The notes under the pieces are model-generated. The model made no database searches. It saw only the letters and a program-made list of their open reading frames with translations, and had not been told where the DNA came from. From NCBI GenBank assembly GCA_018894105.1, contig CM032128.1, positions 16,101,001-16,165,000 on the forward strand: a DNA stretch of 64,000 bases, read 5' to 3'. The stretch's first letter is position 1. Each line of letters begins with the position of its first letter. Made by a program: the position numbers and the translations under genes. Origin of the DNA: Jacaranda mimosifolia. Its lineage: Eukaryota > Streptophyta > Magnoliopsida > Lamiales > Bignoniaceae. Of the stretch, positions 36,645 through 48,388 are shown piece after piece.

Positions 36645-37935
36645 GTCTCTCCTCCTCTAAAAGATTCGTCTTCGAATCTAAATCCATATCAAAAGAAGAA
36701 AGATTGGAAACATCAAAAGTAGTAGAAACTTTATACTCACTTGGAATGTCAATCTTGTAAGTGTTATCATTAATCTTTTCCAGCACTTGGAATGGACCAT
36801 CTCCTCTAGCATCAAGCTTGGATTTTCTTTGATTAGGAAACCATTCCTTTCTCAAATGAACCCAAACCCAATCACTAGGTTCAAATATCACCTGTTTCCG
36901 CCCCTTATTCATTCTTTAGGCAGTCAATCTGTTTCTCTTTTCAATCATCTCACGTGCCTTCATATGTATAGTTTTAACCTTTTCAGCCTTGCTTTCACCA
37001 TCTAAATTAGCAATATCACTCAAAGGCAAATGAGTAAAATCCAAAACAGTCAAAGGATTAAAACCATATACAATTTCAAAAGGTGAAAAACCTGTAGAAG
37101 AATGTATTGATTTATTATAAGCAAATTCAATGCAAGGCAAACAATCCTCCCAAGTTTTCAAATTCTTTCCTACAACAACACACAATAAGGTACTTAAAGT
37201 TCTATTTATCACTTCAGTTTGCCCATCAGTTTGTGGATGACAAGTAGTAGAATACAAAAGTTTAGTACCTAACTTACTCCACAAAACCTTCTAAAAGTGG
37301 CTTAAGAACTTAATATCCCTATCAGAAATAATAGATCTAGGGACACCATGCAATATGCCAATTTCTCTAAAGAACAAATCAACAATGTTAGTGGCATCAT
37401 CAGTTTTATGATAAGCAATAAAGTGCGTCATCTTGCTAAATCTATCAACCACAACAAGTATACTATCTCTAACCTTCCCAGTTCTTGGGAAACTGAGCAC
37501 AAAATCCATAGAAATATCAGCCCAAGGTGCAATAGGAATAGGTAAAGGTGGATACAATCCATGAGGCATAGACTTAGATTTAGCCTGTTTACATGTAATA
37601 TATTTAGAACACACTTTCTCAACATCTTTGCTCATACCAGGCAGAAATGCTCACTCAAAACATTTAAAGTCTTATGCACACTAAAATGACCCATCAATCC
37701 ACCACTATGTGATTCCCTAACTAGAAACTGATGCACAAAACAAACAGTGACACAAATTCTATTACCACAAAATAGAAAACCTTCATGTCTGTAGAATTTA
37801 TTAAATGCACCACACTCACATGTAATGTACAAATCAGCAAAGTTAACATCAATTGCATACATATCTTTAAATTGCTTAAACCCTAACAACTTAGATGTAA
37901 GTGTAGTGATTAAAGCATATCTCCTTGACAACTAT
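36645..37935 (-). pseudogene. Gypsy C integrase
   Basis: On the minus strand: an HHCC-like N-terminal part (HSGGLMGHFSVHKTLNVL, then CSKYITCKQ); core with [13 protein letters not shown] (first D), [12 protein letters not shown] (second D) and [12 protein letters not shown] (E); C-terminal part GDGPFQVLEKINDNTYKID. In-frame stops occur after KFLSHF and after RNRLTA, so it is carried by frames at 37291-37635, 36916-37284 and 36619-36912. No chromodomain is seen; instead the frame leads toward the LTR-encoded tail. Confidence 0.92.
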
Positions 37936-38323
37936 CAGCAATAGTGTTTTCCTTTCCCTGCTTATAGCAAATCACATATGGAAAAGCCTCAATAAATTCT
38001 ACCCACTTAGCATGCCTTTTATTCAATTTCCCATGGCCGATTAAATACTTCAAAGACTCATGATCAATATGTATAACAAATTTTTTAGGAAGCAAGTAAT
38101 GTTGCCAAACATCCAATGCACGAACTAAGGTATATAATTCATTATCATAAGTGGAATATCTGAGTTGAGCACCACTCAATTTCTCACTAAAGTATGTAAT
38201 GCGACATTTTTCTTGCATTAAAATAGCACCAATCCCAATCCCATATGCATCACACTCAATCTCAAAAGTCTTATTAAAATCAGGTAAAATAAGAATATGA
38301 GCATAACATAATTTATCTTTCAA
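37910..38323 (-). pseudogene. Gypsy C RNase H
   Basis: 137-codon frame with [19 protein letters not shown] (catalytic Asp present), [20 protein letters not shown] (Glu present), [12 protein letters not shown] (Asp present) and the terminal [10 protein letters not shown]. It follows RT and precedes integrase on the minus strand, as expected. Confidence 0.92.
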
Positions 38324-39083
38324 TGTATTAAATGCATGTTCTTGTTCCTTTCCCTATCTAAACACAACTTCTTTCTTAATAACCTTAGTCAATGGAGTAG
38401 CTATAGTAGAAAAATCATGCACAAACCTCCTATAAAAGCTAGCTAATCCATGAAAACTCTTAATTTCACTAACTGTCTTAGGAGTTGGCCATTGTTTAAT
38501 AGCTTTCACCTTTTCCTCACCACCTCAATGCCATGTGTATTCACAACAAACCCAAGAAATACAAGTCTATCAATGCAAAAAGTACATTTCTTAAGGTTTG
38601 CATACAACTTCTCCTTCCTAAGAAGAGTCAAAACAACCCTAACATGCATTAATGATCATCTAAGCATTTGCTGTATATCAAGATATCATCAAAATAAACA
38701 AAAAAAAATTTGCCTAGAAAATCACGCAATACATGGTTCATTAATCTCATGAAAGTACTAGGTGCATTAGTCAAACCAAATGGCATAACCAACCATTCAT
38801 ATAGGCCATATTTTGCTTTAAATGTAGTTTTCCACTCATCCCCAGGTTTCATCTTAATTTGATGATAATCGTTTTTCAAATCAATCTTAGTGAAAATGCA
38901 TGCACCATGTAATTCATCAAGCATATCATCCAACCTAGGGATAGGATAGCGATACTTAACTATAATTTTGTTGACTACTCTACTATACATGCACATTTGC
39001 CAAGTTTCATCCTTCTTTGGAACTAGTAGCACAGGTACAACACACGAACTCATGCTTTCCCTCATATGTCCTTTTGCTAGCAA
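38324..39083 (-). pseudogene. Gypsy C reverse transcriptase
   Basis: The 144-codon frame 38649-39083 holds [76 protein letters not shown] and the active-site YFDDILIYS. The remaining thumb and connection region (38340-38648) is in broken frames. The YFDD catalytic pair is intact. Confidence 0.93.
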
Positions 39084-39158
39084 CTCCTCTACTTTCCTTT
39101 GAAGCTTCTTCGTCTCCTCAAGATTACATCTATAGGCTATTTGGTTAGGAATTTGAGA

Positions 39159-39995
39159 TCAAGGTATAAAGTCAATTTGATGCTCAATTCCTCTCAATGA
39201 TGATAAACTTGTGGGCATCTCATTAGGGAATACATCATCAAACTTATGCAATAAAGAGACAAAAACAATAGGCAAAATATGGTTAAGGTCAGTTTCAGAT
39301 AATAAAATCTCTCTATACCTAATCACTATCAAAGCTTTATTGCCCAGAAAAGCATTCTTTAAATCTCTTTCTTTTGCATAGAAGCGTTGCTTTTTCTCAA
39401 CTTTTTCACTCTTCACTAACTCTTTCTTTTCACTCCCTTCAACTTTCTCGTTCTTTTCTCTCTTTTCGCTCTCCAACTTTTCCTCTCCTGCAAATCTCTC
39501 TTTCTTGTTTGCACTTGTGCAATCACTCACCATTAGGCCTTTATCTTTATTATTTTCTCTCATTACTTTTTTTAACCTCACTACCCAAACTCCCACAAGA
39601 AGATTGTTGAAGTTTAATCTAGTCAATGTAAACTTCCTTGGGTGATAGAGGTGCAATAGTGACTTTATGTCCATTATGCTCAAAGGAATATCTATTCTTG
39701 TACTCATCATGTATTATACACACCTATCAAATTACCATGGCCTACCCAACAAGATATGGCCAGTGTGCATGGGCACTACCTCACAAAGTACCTCATCACT
39801 ATATCTCCTAATAGTAAAACTTGCCACAACCTGCCTAGTAACTTTCACCTCTCTACTGTCATTCAATCGTTGTAGCTTATATAGATTAGGGTGTTTAGCA
39901 CACTTCAACCCTAATTTCTCCACTAAAGTGGTACTTGCTACATTAACACAAGTTCCCTCATCAATTATTAAGCTGCACACCTTACCACCTATCAA
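39159..39995 (-). pseudogene. Gypsy C protease and linker
   Basis: 39732-39995 carries CSLIIDEGTCVNVAST, where gypsy proteases usually have DGG or DSG, so the site is altered. It is followed by HTGHILLGRPW, the conserved second protease motif. The next frame (39159-39710) is a Lys/Glu-rich linker that ends in KFDDVFPNEMPTSLSSLRGI, a segment typical just before RT. Confidence 0.88.
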
Positions 39996-40022
39996 GCATC
40001 TGGTATGAAATATATTTTCTCT

Positions 40023-41272
40023 TTATTCTGAGCTCTCCTCTTTCAAGTTCAATGCACGCCTAGCAACAAGAGATTCACCATGAACTGCACATTCAACATT
40101 ATCATCATCACAAGTAACAACTTCTAAATATGGCATATCATTATCACTACCATCAGACTTATTATCATCATCAGACTTAGATATAATTTCAGTACCCATA
40201 AGAATCACAGTTATCTTGTTTGGACATTCAGATGCATAATGGCCCAAACCTTGACATTTAAAGCACTTGATATCCCTATGTCTAGAAGTAGTAGTGGGAG
40301 AAGAAGAATTAGAAGTACTGTTTTGTAGAATAGACTTCTTATCCTTGCTCCTTGATGCATCTAGCCCTTTATCCTTGGAAATTAAGCCTATATCTCTTTT
40401 CTTTTCAACATAATTTTGCCATTTTGCACCTCATTTTGCGTTGGAATTCTGAAATGCACGGGCCGCCTCTCTTTACTTTTGTTGTTTCTCCATCTTCATA
40501 GCTATACCCATCAAATCCTTCATATCCACATAATGTTGTAGGTCCACAACATCAGCAATTTCTCTATTCAAACCAGTAATAAATCTAGCCATTGTCACTT
40601 TGTATCCTCCTCTATGTTGGCCTTAATCATCAACAAATCCATCTCCTTGTGGTAGTCCTCAACTGACTTAGACCTTTGAATGAGTCTTTGTAGTTTTTGG
40701 TGTATCTTCCTGTAACAGTAAGATGGAACAATCTTTTCTTCATAACAACCTTCTTATCTGCCCAAGTCTCAATATGTCTCTTACCATTTCTCCTCCTAGA
40801 CTGCACTAATTGATCCCACCAAACTAATGCATAATCAATGAATTCAACTGCTGCAAGTCTCGCTTTATTCTCTTAAGAGTAGTTATCGCAGTCAAAGATT
40901 AGCTCCACCTTTCTCTCCCACTCTAAGTATGCTTCAGCATTATTTCGCCCTTTAAATGATCAAATTTTCATTTTGATGGCATTTAAATTGTTGTCCTTCC
41001 AAGCTTCGAACTAGTTTCACCCCCTCTATTCTTAGCCGAACTACTATCGTCAAACTCATCCTCAAACATCTCTTGATTAAACCCATATGGAGGCCTATTT
41101 CAGAAATATTCTGTGCCACCTCCTTTCTCCACTCATCCATCTCATCAAGCCTGCTATTCAACTTCTAAAATTGACTAGTGAATGCCATGTACATCACATT
41201 CATATCTTGTGTCATATTAGCTTCCTTGTTAGAGGGTTCTTTACTCTCCCTCCTTGGAAGAATAGCACTCAT
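40023..41272 (-). pseudogene. Gypsy C gag
   Basis: A zinc knuckle CFKCQGLGHYASEC (CX2CX4HX4C) lies at 40224-40265, followed by an acidic Asp/Ser-rich stretch. Upstream, broken frames include LNSRLDEMDEWRKEVAQNIS (from about 41163) and pieces with QRLIQRSKSVEDYHKEMDLL, the usual gag core wording in this class. There are many stops. Confidence 0.85.
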
Positions 41273-42136
41273 TTTAAAAAGAACTGCAAAAAGTGTTAGC
41301 AAAAATAGCCTCACGAAAGAAACACTCCCTCACGTGTTTCACTCAAATAGAAGTGAACCCTCATGTTTGCAATCAATTCTAGCTTTTGCCCTTTTTATGT
41401 GCTCAGTTATTTATGCTTTTTACCTCTTTTAACCACAGTGAATGTTGCACTTCAGAAATCAAACTAGTTTAATTCAAAACAAATTCACCAGTAGTATTTA
41501 TATGGGAGTAGCAACAAAAAAACTAACAAAAAAAGAAAAGAAAAGCACAAAGTCTAGAGGCAAAGTAAATATGACAGCAAGGAAAATGATGTGACGACAC
41601 ATGAGAAAGAATGTATATCATGTGATTTTTATGCAAGCTAAGAAACAAGAATGCAATAGGTTACTTATCTAACATGAATAGTTGCAAATTAGGCTAAAAC
41701 AGAGAAAGAAAACACAAAGAATGAATAAAAAAAATGACAAAATAGAAAATACGCAAAGAACTCGATCAATCCCAATGGAAGGCCGATTATAACTCAATTC
41801 TAACCTAATTGATGTACAATCAACTCCAAATAGCAACTAGAAGTAGCCAATTTAGCTTATTCAATGGCAACTTCGAATTTCAAAGTCTAGGTCAAAAACC
41901 CCCCAAATTGAATCACTAAAGAACCCTAACTTTAATTTCTCAAAATTAGAGCAATCTAAGGTGTTTATATTCTGCAAATTCAACTTTTTGTGTTCAATTG
42001 GTGTTCTCCAAGATAGGAATATGCAAAATATTGCAAAAAAATCACAAAACCACCGTCAATTCACAATCTGATTTCTTTTTGTTTTCCTTTTTTTTTGGAT
42101 GGAAACAAAAACAAGATAAATAGGAATTTATCTCAA
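41273..42136 (-). other. Gypsy C leader
   Basis: AT-rich untranslated stretch between the PBS and gag. No convincing frame. Confidence 0.7.
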
Positions 42137-42153
42137 GTTGGCTCTAGATACCA
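42137..42153 (-). other. Gypsy C primer-binding site
   Basis: Minus strand tggtatctagagccaac, two bases inside the 5' LTR. It is initiator-Met-tRNA type. Confidence 0.85.
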
Positions 42154-42155
42154 AA

Positions 42156-42876
42156 TGATGTGGAACCCCAAGGATATATTGATCTTGAAACCCTAAACAC
42201 ATAAATTGATATTGAACGAACCCTATAATAAAAACCCTCCCTATTGATCCCCTAAGATACCTGATCTTAGAAATGCAAATAACTGGGAATAAGAATCAGA
42301 AAATTGAATAAATACTAGCAGGAATTAGTACCTTGAAAGAACCTATTCAATATCTTGATGCAACAAACAAAGTTATGGTTTTTCTTGATAGAAAAACGCA
42401 GAAAATAATTCAAAATTCATCAAAATCTGCCATACACATTTTTAAGAGAGTATTTAAACTCTCCTTGCAAGCCCTAATTAAAATAAGAAATAAACTAAGC
42501 CTACGGATAATAATCCTAGCCCAAATCCAATTAGAAATATGAGTTTGACTTGGTCACAACTTCTTCTTTTCTCAGTGAGTCCCATATGTTTAGGAGCTAT
42601 TTTGGCCTTCTTGGGCATTTTCAAGCCTTATACACCAAGCATAAAGTGTTGGGCTGTCCAACTTCATTCTTTTGGCTTCTTGACATGTTCTTCTCTTTTT
42701 TAGCCCATTCTTGATGCATCTCTTCAACAAATGACTTAGTCAAATTTGCAAAGACATCTTTCAGCCTCTTTGCTTTTCCTCTTGTGATAGGTCCCATTGG
42801 CAGGTTGCAATCTCCATTTTTCCCTCCAATGCTGAAATAACCATCTTGCCTTGCAATGCCTCCAATGATCATACAA
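42156..42876 (-). repeat. Gypsy C 5' LTR
   Basis: Colinear with the 3' LTR, ending ggggttccacatca at the PBS side. The outer terminus on the minus strand is ttgtatgatcattggaggca, diverged from tgatacgagcattggaggta. The placement of the TSD actgc shows the true end is 42876. The frame 42621-42872 here is the pol tail (GPITRGKAKRLKD, EEMHQEWAKKEKNM). Confidence 0.9.
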
Positions 42877-42881
42877 ACTGC

Positions 42882-43213
42882 AGTAGCTTCAGATTGGTGA
42901 ATTTTTCTGGAGCGATCCAGAAGGCTTTTTTGCTCAAATTTTTTATAAGAGCTTCCTCAGTGTGTGGAGGTGCTCTAGATTTAATTTTGTGATTTTGGAA
43001 CAATTTAACTAGGGTAAAGGTTGCCACCTTTCTGCTATGCCGATTCCAGACAGAAAAATACTTGATTTTCTCCTTGTTTTGAGCTACAAGAGGTAATTCT
43101 TCTTCTTAATCCAGATCTATAGAATGTCTAGATCCTTGGTTTCATGAGTAGCTTAGTTATTTTCAAGATTATGAAGTTTTGATTTATGGATCCTAATGCT
43201 ACTCTTGTTTTCA
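42882..43213 (+). repeat. Copia B 5' LTR, part 3
   Basis: Starts agtagcttcagattggtgaa after the C target duplication and ends actcttgttttca at 43213. The three parts sum to 2,194 bp, in line with the other LTRs of the family. Confidence 0.88.
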
Positions 43214-43215
43214 AG

Positions 43216-43228
43216 TGGTATCGGAGCC
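43216..43228 (+). other. Copia B primer-binding site
   Basis: tggtatcggagcc, two bases after the LTR end, identical to that of element A. Confidence 0.88.
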
Positions 43229-45203
43229 TTTTTCATGCTATGTTTTGGATTATTGATTGATTGATTCATGTGATGAATTGATCAATATCACCAAATAATT
43301 GATCCGAGTAATGGATTGGAGTGTTTAGTTAATGATACTTGTGGCTCTATTGCTTGATGAATTGAAAGCATGCTTTTATGTGATTTAAGTGTTGATTCAT
43401 GTTTTAGTGTGTTTCAATTCATAGTTAATTAATGTTGAATGTTGATTTGGCATTAATCAATGTTATATGATGATATAGCATGTTTTTATTTGATCAAAAG
43501 TGTTTTGGTCATTTTTTGATCCAATGAAATTGGAGTTTGATTGGAGGCTTTTAGAGAATTTGATTCTCACTTAAATATGAATTTTTGAAGCATGATTGAG
43601 CACTTTAATTTTCAGTTTTAAAAGGAGTTTTACATCTGGAAATTGGTCCAAAATGTGTGACTTAATGTCTAGAAAGTGTTCTACAATTTTTGGCGCACAA
43701 AAGTTGAGCTAAAAATAGGCTTGACTAGCCTTTGGCCCCAAAACAGGGGTTGCCGGCAGCAATGGTGCAAGTTGGCCGAGCAGTGGCTAAGAGCTACTAC
43801 CCAACCGCGTGCCAAGCTTGGCCAGCAGCAACTAGTTTGGGATTAGGCAGGTCTTGAGCCTCTTTTTGGTTCCTTAAGTTGCTAGAAATGGCATTAAATC
43901 GTGTGTTATGGATGCACAAGTGTTGTGTAAGTCCTCAAAATTATGTTTGACATTTTGAATTGCTTTTAAAATCTAGTTAAAGTTAATCTCCATCTTATGG
44001 CATAAATGTTATGCTTGTTCAATTATTTGTGTATAAGATAAGCATTTTGTTGTTAGAATTAATTGTTAATTCTATATTTATTTATTGTTCATTTAATTGT
44101 TGAATGGACGATGAATGAATGGGGATAATCATAAGCCTTTAATATTGATTTTATTTATTTCAAGTTTTTGAAATGGGATGTATTAAATTGAGGCTTGCAT
44201 GCTTCTTTATTTCTACCTTGTAAATGTTATGAGAGTAAAATCACTAGGAGTGAGGATTTTCTATTCATGTAATTGTTGCATGGAGCAATGGAGACCTTTG
44301 GAGACATTGAGACTTTTAAAGACCCATGAATGTATGGGATACAATCATGTAATAGCTAGATTTAATCAACCCACCTAAAATCAACTAGGTGGTGCACCTA
44401 TGGCTCAAAGCGCACCACTTGGTTAGGCTCATGGTCATCCCACCCTAGGTGCATGCTAGGTGCATTTACTTATTTACGCTTTCCATATCCTATTAATGTA
44501 TGAGATGCATGTTTAGGATATGGAAAACGTAAATAAGAAGATAAAATGAAGAGATCTTTGCAAGCAAAAACCCTCCACTTAGAATGTCTAGGTGCTTTTC
44601 GAATATTAAGTCCAAGTGGATATAAATTAAAAGAGTTTTAATTAATCCAACCTTCTACCAATAGTGTATGCCATGTCGATCCTACCGATTTTGTGTGATG
44701 GCACTCAGTTACATGGGTCACACTTAGGAGGAAAGCTGTGAGCATACACTTAGCATTAGATGCACTTTGACTTGGGAACACCCACACATTGGCACTCGAT
44801 CACGGGGGATGATGTGATGCCCGTCTTGAGTCAAAGATTGATTGGTAGGTTCAACTTAACACTTAGTATCATAGATGATGCACGATTACGTGGGTCTATG
44901 TTAAAAGTGAGGCAAAATATATCAAGACTTGTATGCGATGCAATTAGCAAAAGTTGCTTACCCTTCGATTGCTTGTGGATGGCACTCGGTTACGGGGGTC
45001 CACTTGCAAGTCCTTGGGATCTTAATTCTCACTAGTAAATATGATTTCTCAAATTCTTCTAGAGGGTGAAATGAAGAATTTGATAAAATAGTGAGAGAAA
45101 AACATGCTTGAAAGACCATAAAACATGTTTTTTAATATCAAGCTCAATCACATGCTTATACTCTTTTTTCGCCTTTTTTAGATTTTTGAAATCGTCAAGC
45201 AAA
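43229..45203 (+). other. Copia B untranslated leader
   Basis: Colinear with the A leader. It has a GC-richer patch at 43740-43860 (ccggcagcaatgg, gccagcagcaac) and a four-copy motif at 44698-45000. The frame 44760-45035 crosses these repeats and is not supported as a gene. Confidence 0.75.
44698..45000 (+). repeat. Four-copy motif in the copia B leader
   Basis: Copies at about 44698 (gatggcactcagttacatgg), 44791 (ggcactcgatcacgggg), 44875 (gatgatgcacgattacgtgg) and 44979 (gatggcactcggttacgggg). They lie at the same places as the four copies in A but share a different core wording, gcactcggttac in place of cacgagtcgtgg. Confidence 0.72.
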
Positions 45204-46000
45204 ATAGCTAAGAATCCACTCGAGTCAATTTTGGAAACTAATAAACTAACCAAGCCAAACTTCCAAGATTGGTTCAGAAACCTTAAAATCATTCTTGACT
45301 TTGAAAAGTAAACTTACGTCCTTGATCAAAGTCCCGTGGACGCACTTGGTGATGACGTGATCGACGCACAACGTGAAATGTTCACAAAATTTGTAAATGA
45401 TAATCTACAAGTGAGGTGTGTTATGATGGCATCCATGTTCAACAAGCTCCAAAAGACTCATGAGCACACGAAACATGCTCGAGAGATCTATGTACACTTG
45501 CAATATTGTATAGTGTACAAAGCTTTATCTAAGGAGCTCTTTAGGACAAGGATGAGTGAAGGTTCTAATTTCCATGATCACAGCGTCAAGATAATGGGAC
45601 TCATAGAGAAGCTTGGACAATTAGATGTGGTCATGGACAATGACCTTTACATGGATTTGATTCTACTGTCATTGCCACCATTACATGAATAATTCGTTAT
45701 AAACTTCAATATATCTGAGAAAGATGTTATAATTAACGAATTGATCCATATGCTTTTGACTGCAGAGGCTACAATGAGAAAGGAGAAGCCCCTTATGCTT
45801 GCATCCTCCTCCAAGTGAAAAGGCCCTAGGGGTTCTAGAAATGGAGGTAAGAGAAAGAAAAGTTTTTCCTTGAAAGGGAACAACCCAAGAAGAGTTTCGA
45901 AAGGATTAAGAAAAAGGTTAAAATCGAAGTTAGTTGTTTCCATTGTGTCGAAAAGAGGCATTGGAAAAGAAATTGCAAAGCTTACCTTGCAACCCCTGAG
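45204..46000 (+). pseudogene. Copia B gag
   Basis: The start codon is ATA where A has ATG. It reads AKNPLESILETNKLTKPNFQ, then a stop after IILDFEK. It continues at 45336-45692 with a UBN2-like gag core (MFNKLQKTHEHTKHAREIYV, then a segment ending LILLSLPPLHE) and ends in a knuckle CFHCVEKRHWKRNC (45935-45976). It is the fuller of the two gag copies and shows what element A has lost. Confidence 0.88.
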
Positions 46001-48388
46001 AAGGGTTTGTACTTTGTTGAAGTACACATGACGACTAATTCTTCCACATGGGTATTTGATACCACATGCAGTTCTCACCTTTGTAATTCATTAGAAAGGA
46101 TGGAAAGAAAAAGGAGCCTTCGTGAAGAGGATATGATCTTCCGCTTAAGAATGGAGCAAGAGTTGCGGCCACTTTCCAAGGCGTTATCAAGTTGGACTTG
46201 GGAAATGCTTGCATTGTACTTGATCTCATTCATTATGTACCCCATCTTGTAAAGAAAATTATTTCAATTCCCGTTCTTGATAATGAAGGATTTGATTTTT
46301 CTATATCGAATGGGAAGTTGAAGGCATTAAAGAATGGTTCTTTGATTGCTCAAGGTACATTAATAAATGGATTGTACATACTTGATTCTCAAACTTCACT
46401 AATGTATATTCAATCAAGTAAAAGAAAGTTAGATAACCATGAAGATGCCATGTTGTGGCATGCAAGACTTGGACATATTTCTAAAAATAGGACGAACAAG
46501 TTAGAAGCTCTCAAAGCACCAAAAGTTAGCGGCATTGAGGATCTTCCTATTTGTAAATCTTGTTTAAAAGAAAAAATGACCAAGGCTCCTTCTGTAGGAC
46601 AAATGGAGTGCTCCACAAGCCTCTTGGATTTGATTCATACTAAAGTTTGTAGACCACTAATTGTTAGTGGGAGAGGAGGCTATTCCTACTCCATCACCTT
46701 CACCGATGGCTATAGTCAGTTCGGATACCTATTTCTTATGAAGAACAAGTCCAAAGCCTTTGAAAAGTTCAAAGAGTATATGAGTGAAGTGGAAAAGCAA
46801 TTAGAGCTAAGTATTAAAGCTTTTCGATCAGATCGAGGGGAAGAATACTGAAGTACCAAATTCTTGGATTATCTAAGGGAGAATATGATTCTCTCTCAAT
46901 GGACTTCACCCAGCACACCCCAACATAATAGAGTAGCCGAAAGGAGAAACCGTACCATGTTGGACATGGTGCATTCCATGATGAGCTTTTTCAATGTGCC
47001 CATATCCTTTTGGAGATACGCCTTACACACGGTGGCGATGCTACTAAATATAGTACCATCTAAGTCAGCGCCCAAAATACCATATGAGATATGGTATAGC
47101 AAAGCACCCTCTTACCAATATCTTAAAGTTTGGGGATCTCCCACCTACGTAAGACGAACAGTGGGAGATAAGTTGGATACTAGATCCACCTTGTACAAGT
47201 TTGTGGGATACCCTAGAGAGTCTATATAGCTTACTATTTTTATGATCCCTGAGAACAAAAGGTGTTTGTTTCAAGGAACGCCCACTTTTTGGAAAAAGAA
47301 TTTCTATTAGATAGAAATGGCATTGTCGTTGAACTTGATGAAGTTCAAGATGATAAACAAATCCCATAAGCGATGGAAATAAATAAGCAATAAGAGCCTC
47401 ACACACAACCTCTAAAAAGGTCAGACTGAATCAAGAAGTAACTCGAAAGATTCGGATTCCTGCATAAGCGAGCCAAATGGATAATGATCCGAAGACCTAT
47501 GAGGAAACTATGTCGGACATAGATTCAGAATGCTGGCTTGAAGCCATGAGATCCGAAATGGACTCCATGTATTCAAACAAAGTATGAACTTTGATAGATC
47601 CACCAAAGGAAATAGTTCCCGTTGGTTGCAAGTAGATCTATAAGCGAAAGCTTGGAGTAGATAGAAAAGTGGTGACTTTTAAAGCGTGACTAGTGGCAAA
47701 CAGTTACACTCAAAGACTTGGTATCAATTTCGAGGAAACCTTTTCACCGATCCCAATACCTAAGTCCATTTGAATTCTACTTGCCATAGCCTATATTATG
47801 ACTATGAGATATGGCAAATGGATGTGAAAACTACTTTTCTCAATGGAAACATTAAAGAAGAAATTTATATGGAGCAACCACAAGATTTTACATCCAAGGA
47901 GAGTGAGCAAAAAGTTTGCAAACTCTAGATATCCATTTATGGACTCAAACAAGCATCCCTAAGTTGGAATATACATTTTGACAAAGCAGTCAAATCATTT
48001 GGCTTTGTCAAAAATGTGTATGAACCATGTGTGTATAAGAAGGCTTGTGGGAGTAGTGTATAGTTTATTATACTTTATGTCGATGGCATCCTTCTCATTG
48101 GAAATGAGGTAGGAATTTTAGAGTGTACTAAAGCGTGGTCATTTACACAATTCTCCATGAATAATTTTGAAGATGCATCATACGTATTGGGAATACATAT
48201 CTATAGGGATAGATCTAAGAGGATGTTGGGGCTCTTCCAAACCCCGTACATTGACAACATACTAAAGAAGTTTAGTATGGAAGAATTCAAGAAGGGATTT
48301 CTTCCCATGGGACATAGCATTCATCTTTCCAAGTCTGTGGCCCTTAAGATAGAGGAAGAGAAACGAAAGATATCTCACATACCTTATG
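46001..48388 (+). pseudogene. Copia B pol, 5' part (protease to RT), broken off at 48388
   Basis: Protease region STWVFDTTCSSHLCNSLERM at 46030-46095, then the HHCC motif WHARLGHISKNRTNKLE and CKSCLKEK (46455-46570). Integrase (46190-47229) has SDRGEEY and a stop at 46850, and the usual NGVAERRNRT reads NRVAERRNRT. RT (47560-48388) has many stops and a YVDG where YVDD is expected. It ends at cataccttatg in the phrase corresponding to A position 31475; 13.5 kb of unrelated sequence follows. Confidence 0.9.

Larger units (their letters stand above)
35925..42876 (-). mobile_element. Gypsy C: complete LTR element nested in the B LTR, minus strand
   Basis: Two LTRs of 720 and 721 bp (35925-36644, 42156-42876) flank an internal region with gag, protease, RT, RNase H and integrase in that order on the minus strand. 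The target duplication actgc is at 35920-35924 and 42877-42881. It is the same family as gypsy F. All frames are interrupted, so it is non-autonomous. Confidence 0.95.

Noticed and set aside
36619..42876. Plus-strand frames across element C
   Set aside because: They are complements of the minus-strand gypsy genes, which carry the domain motifs.
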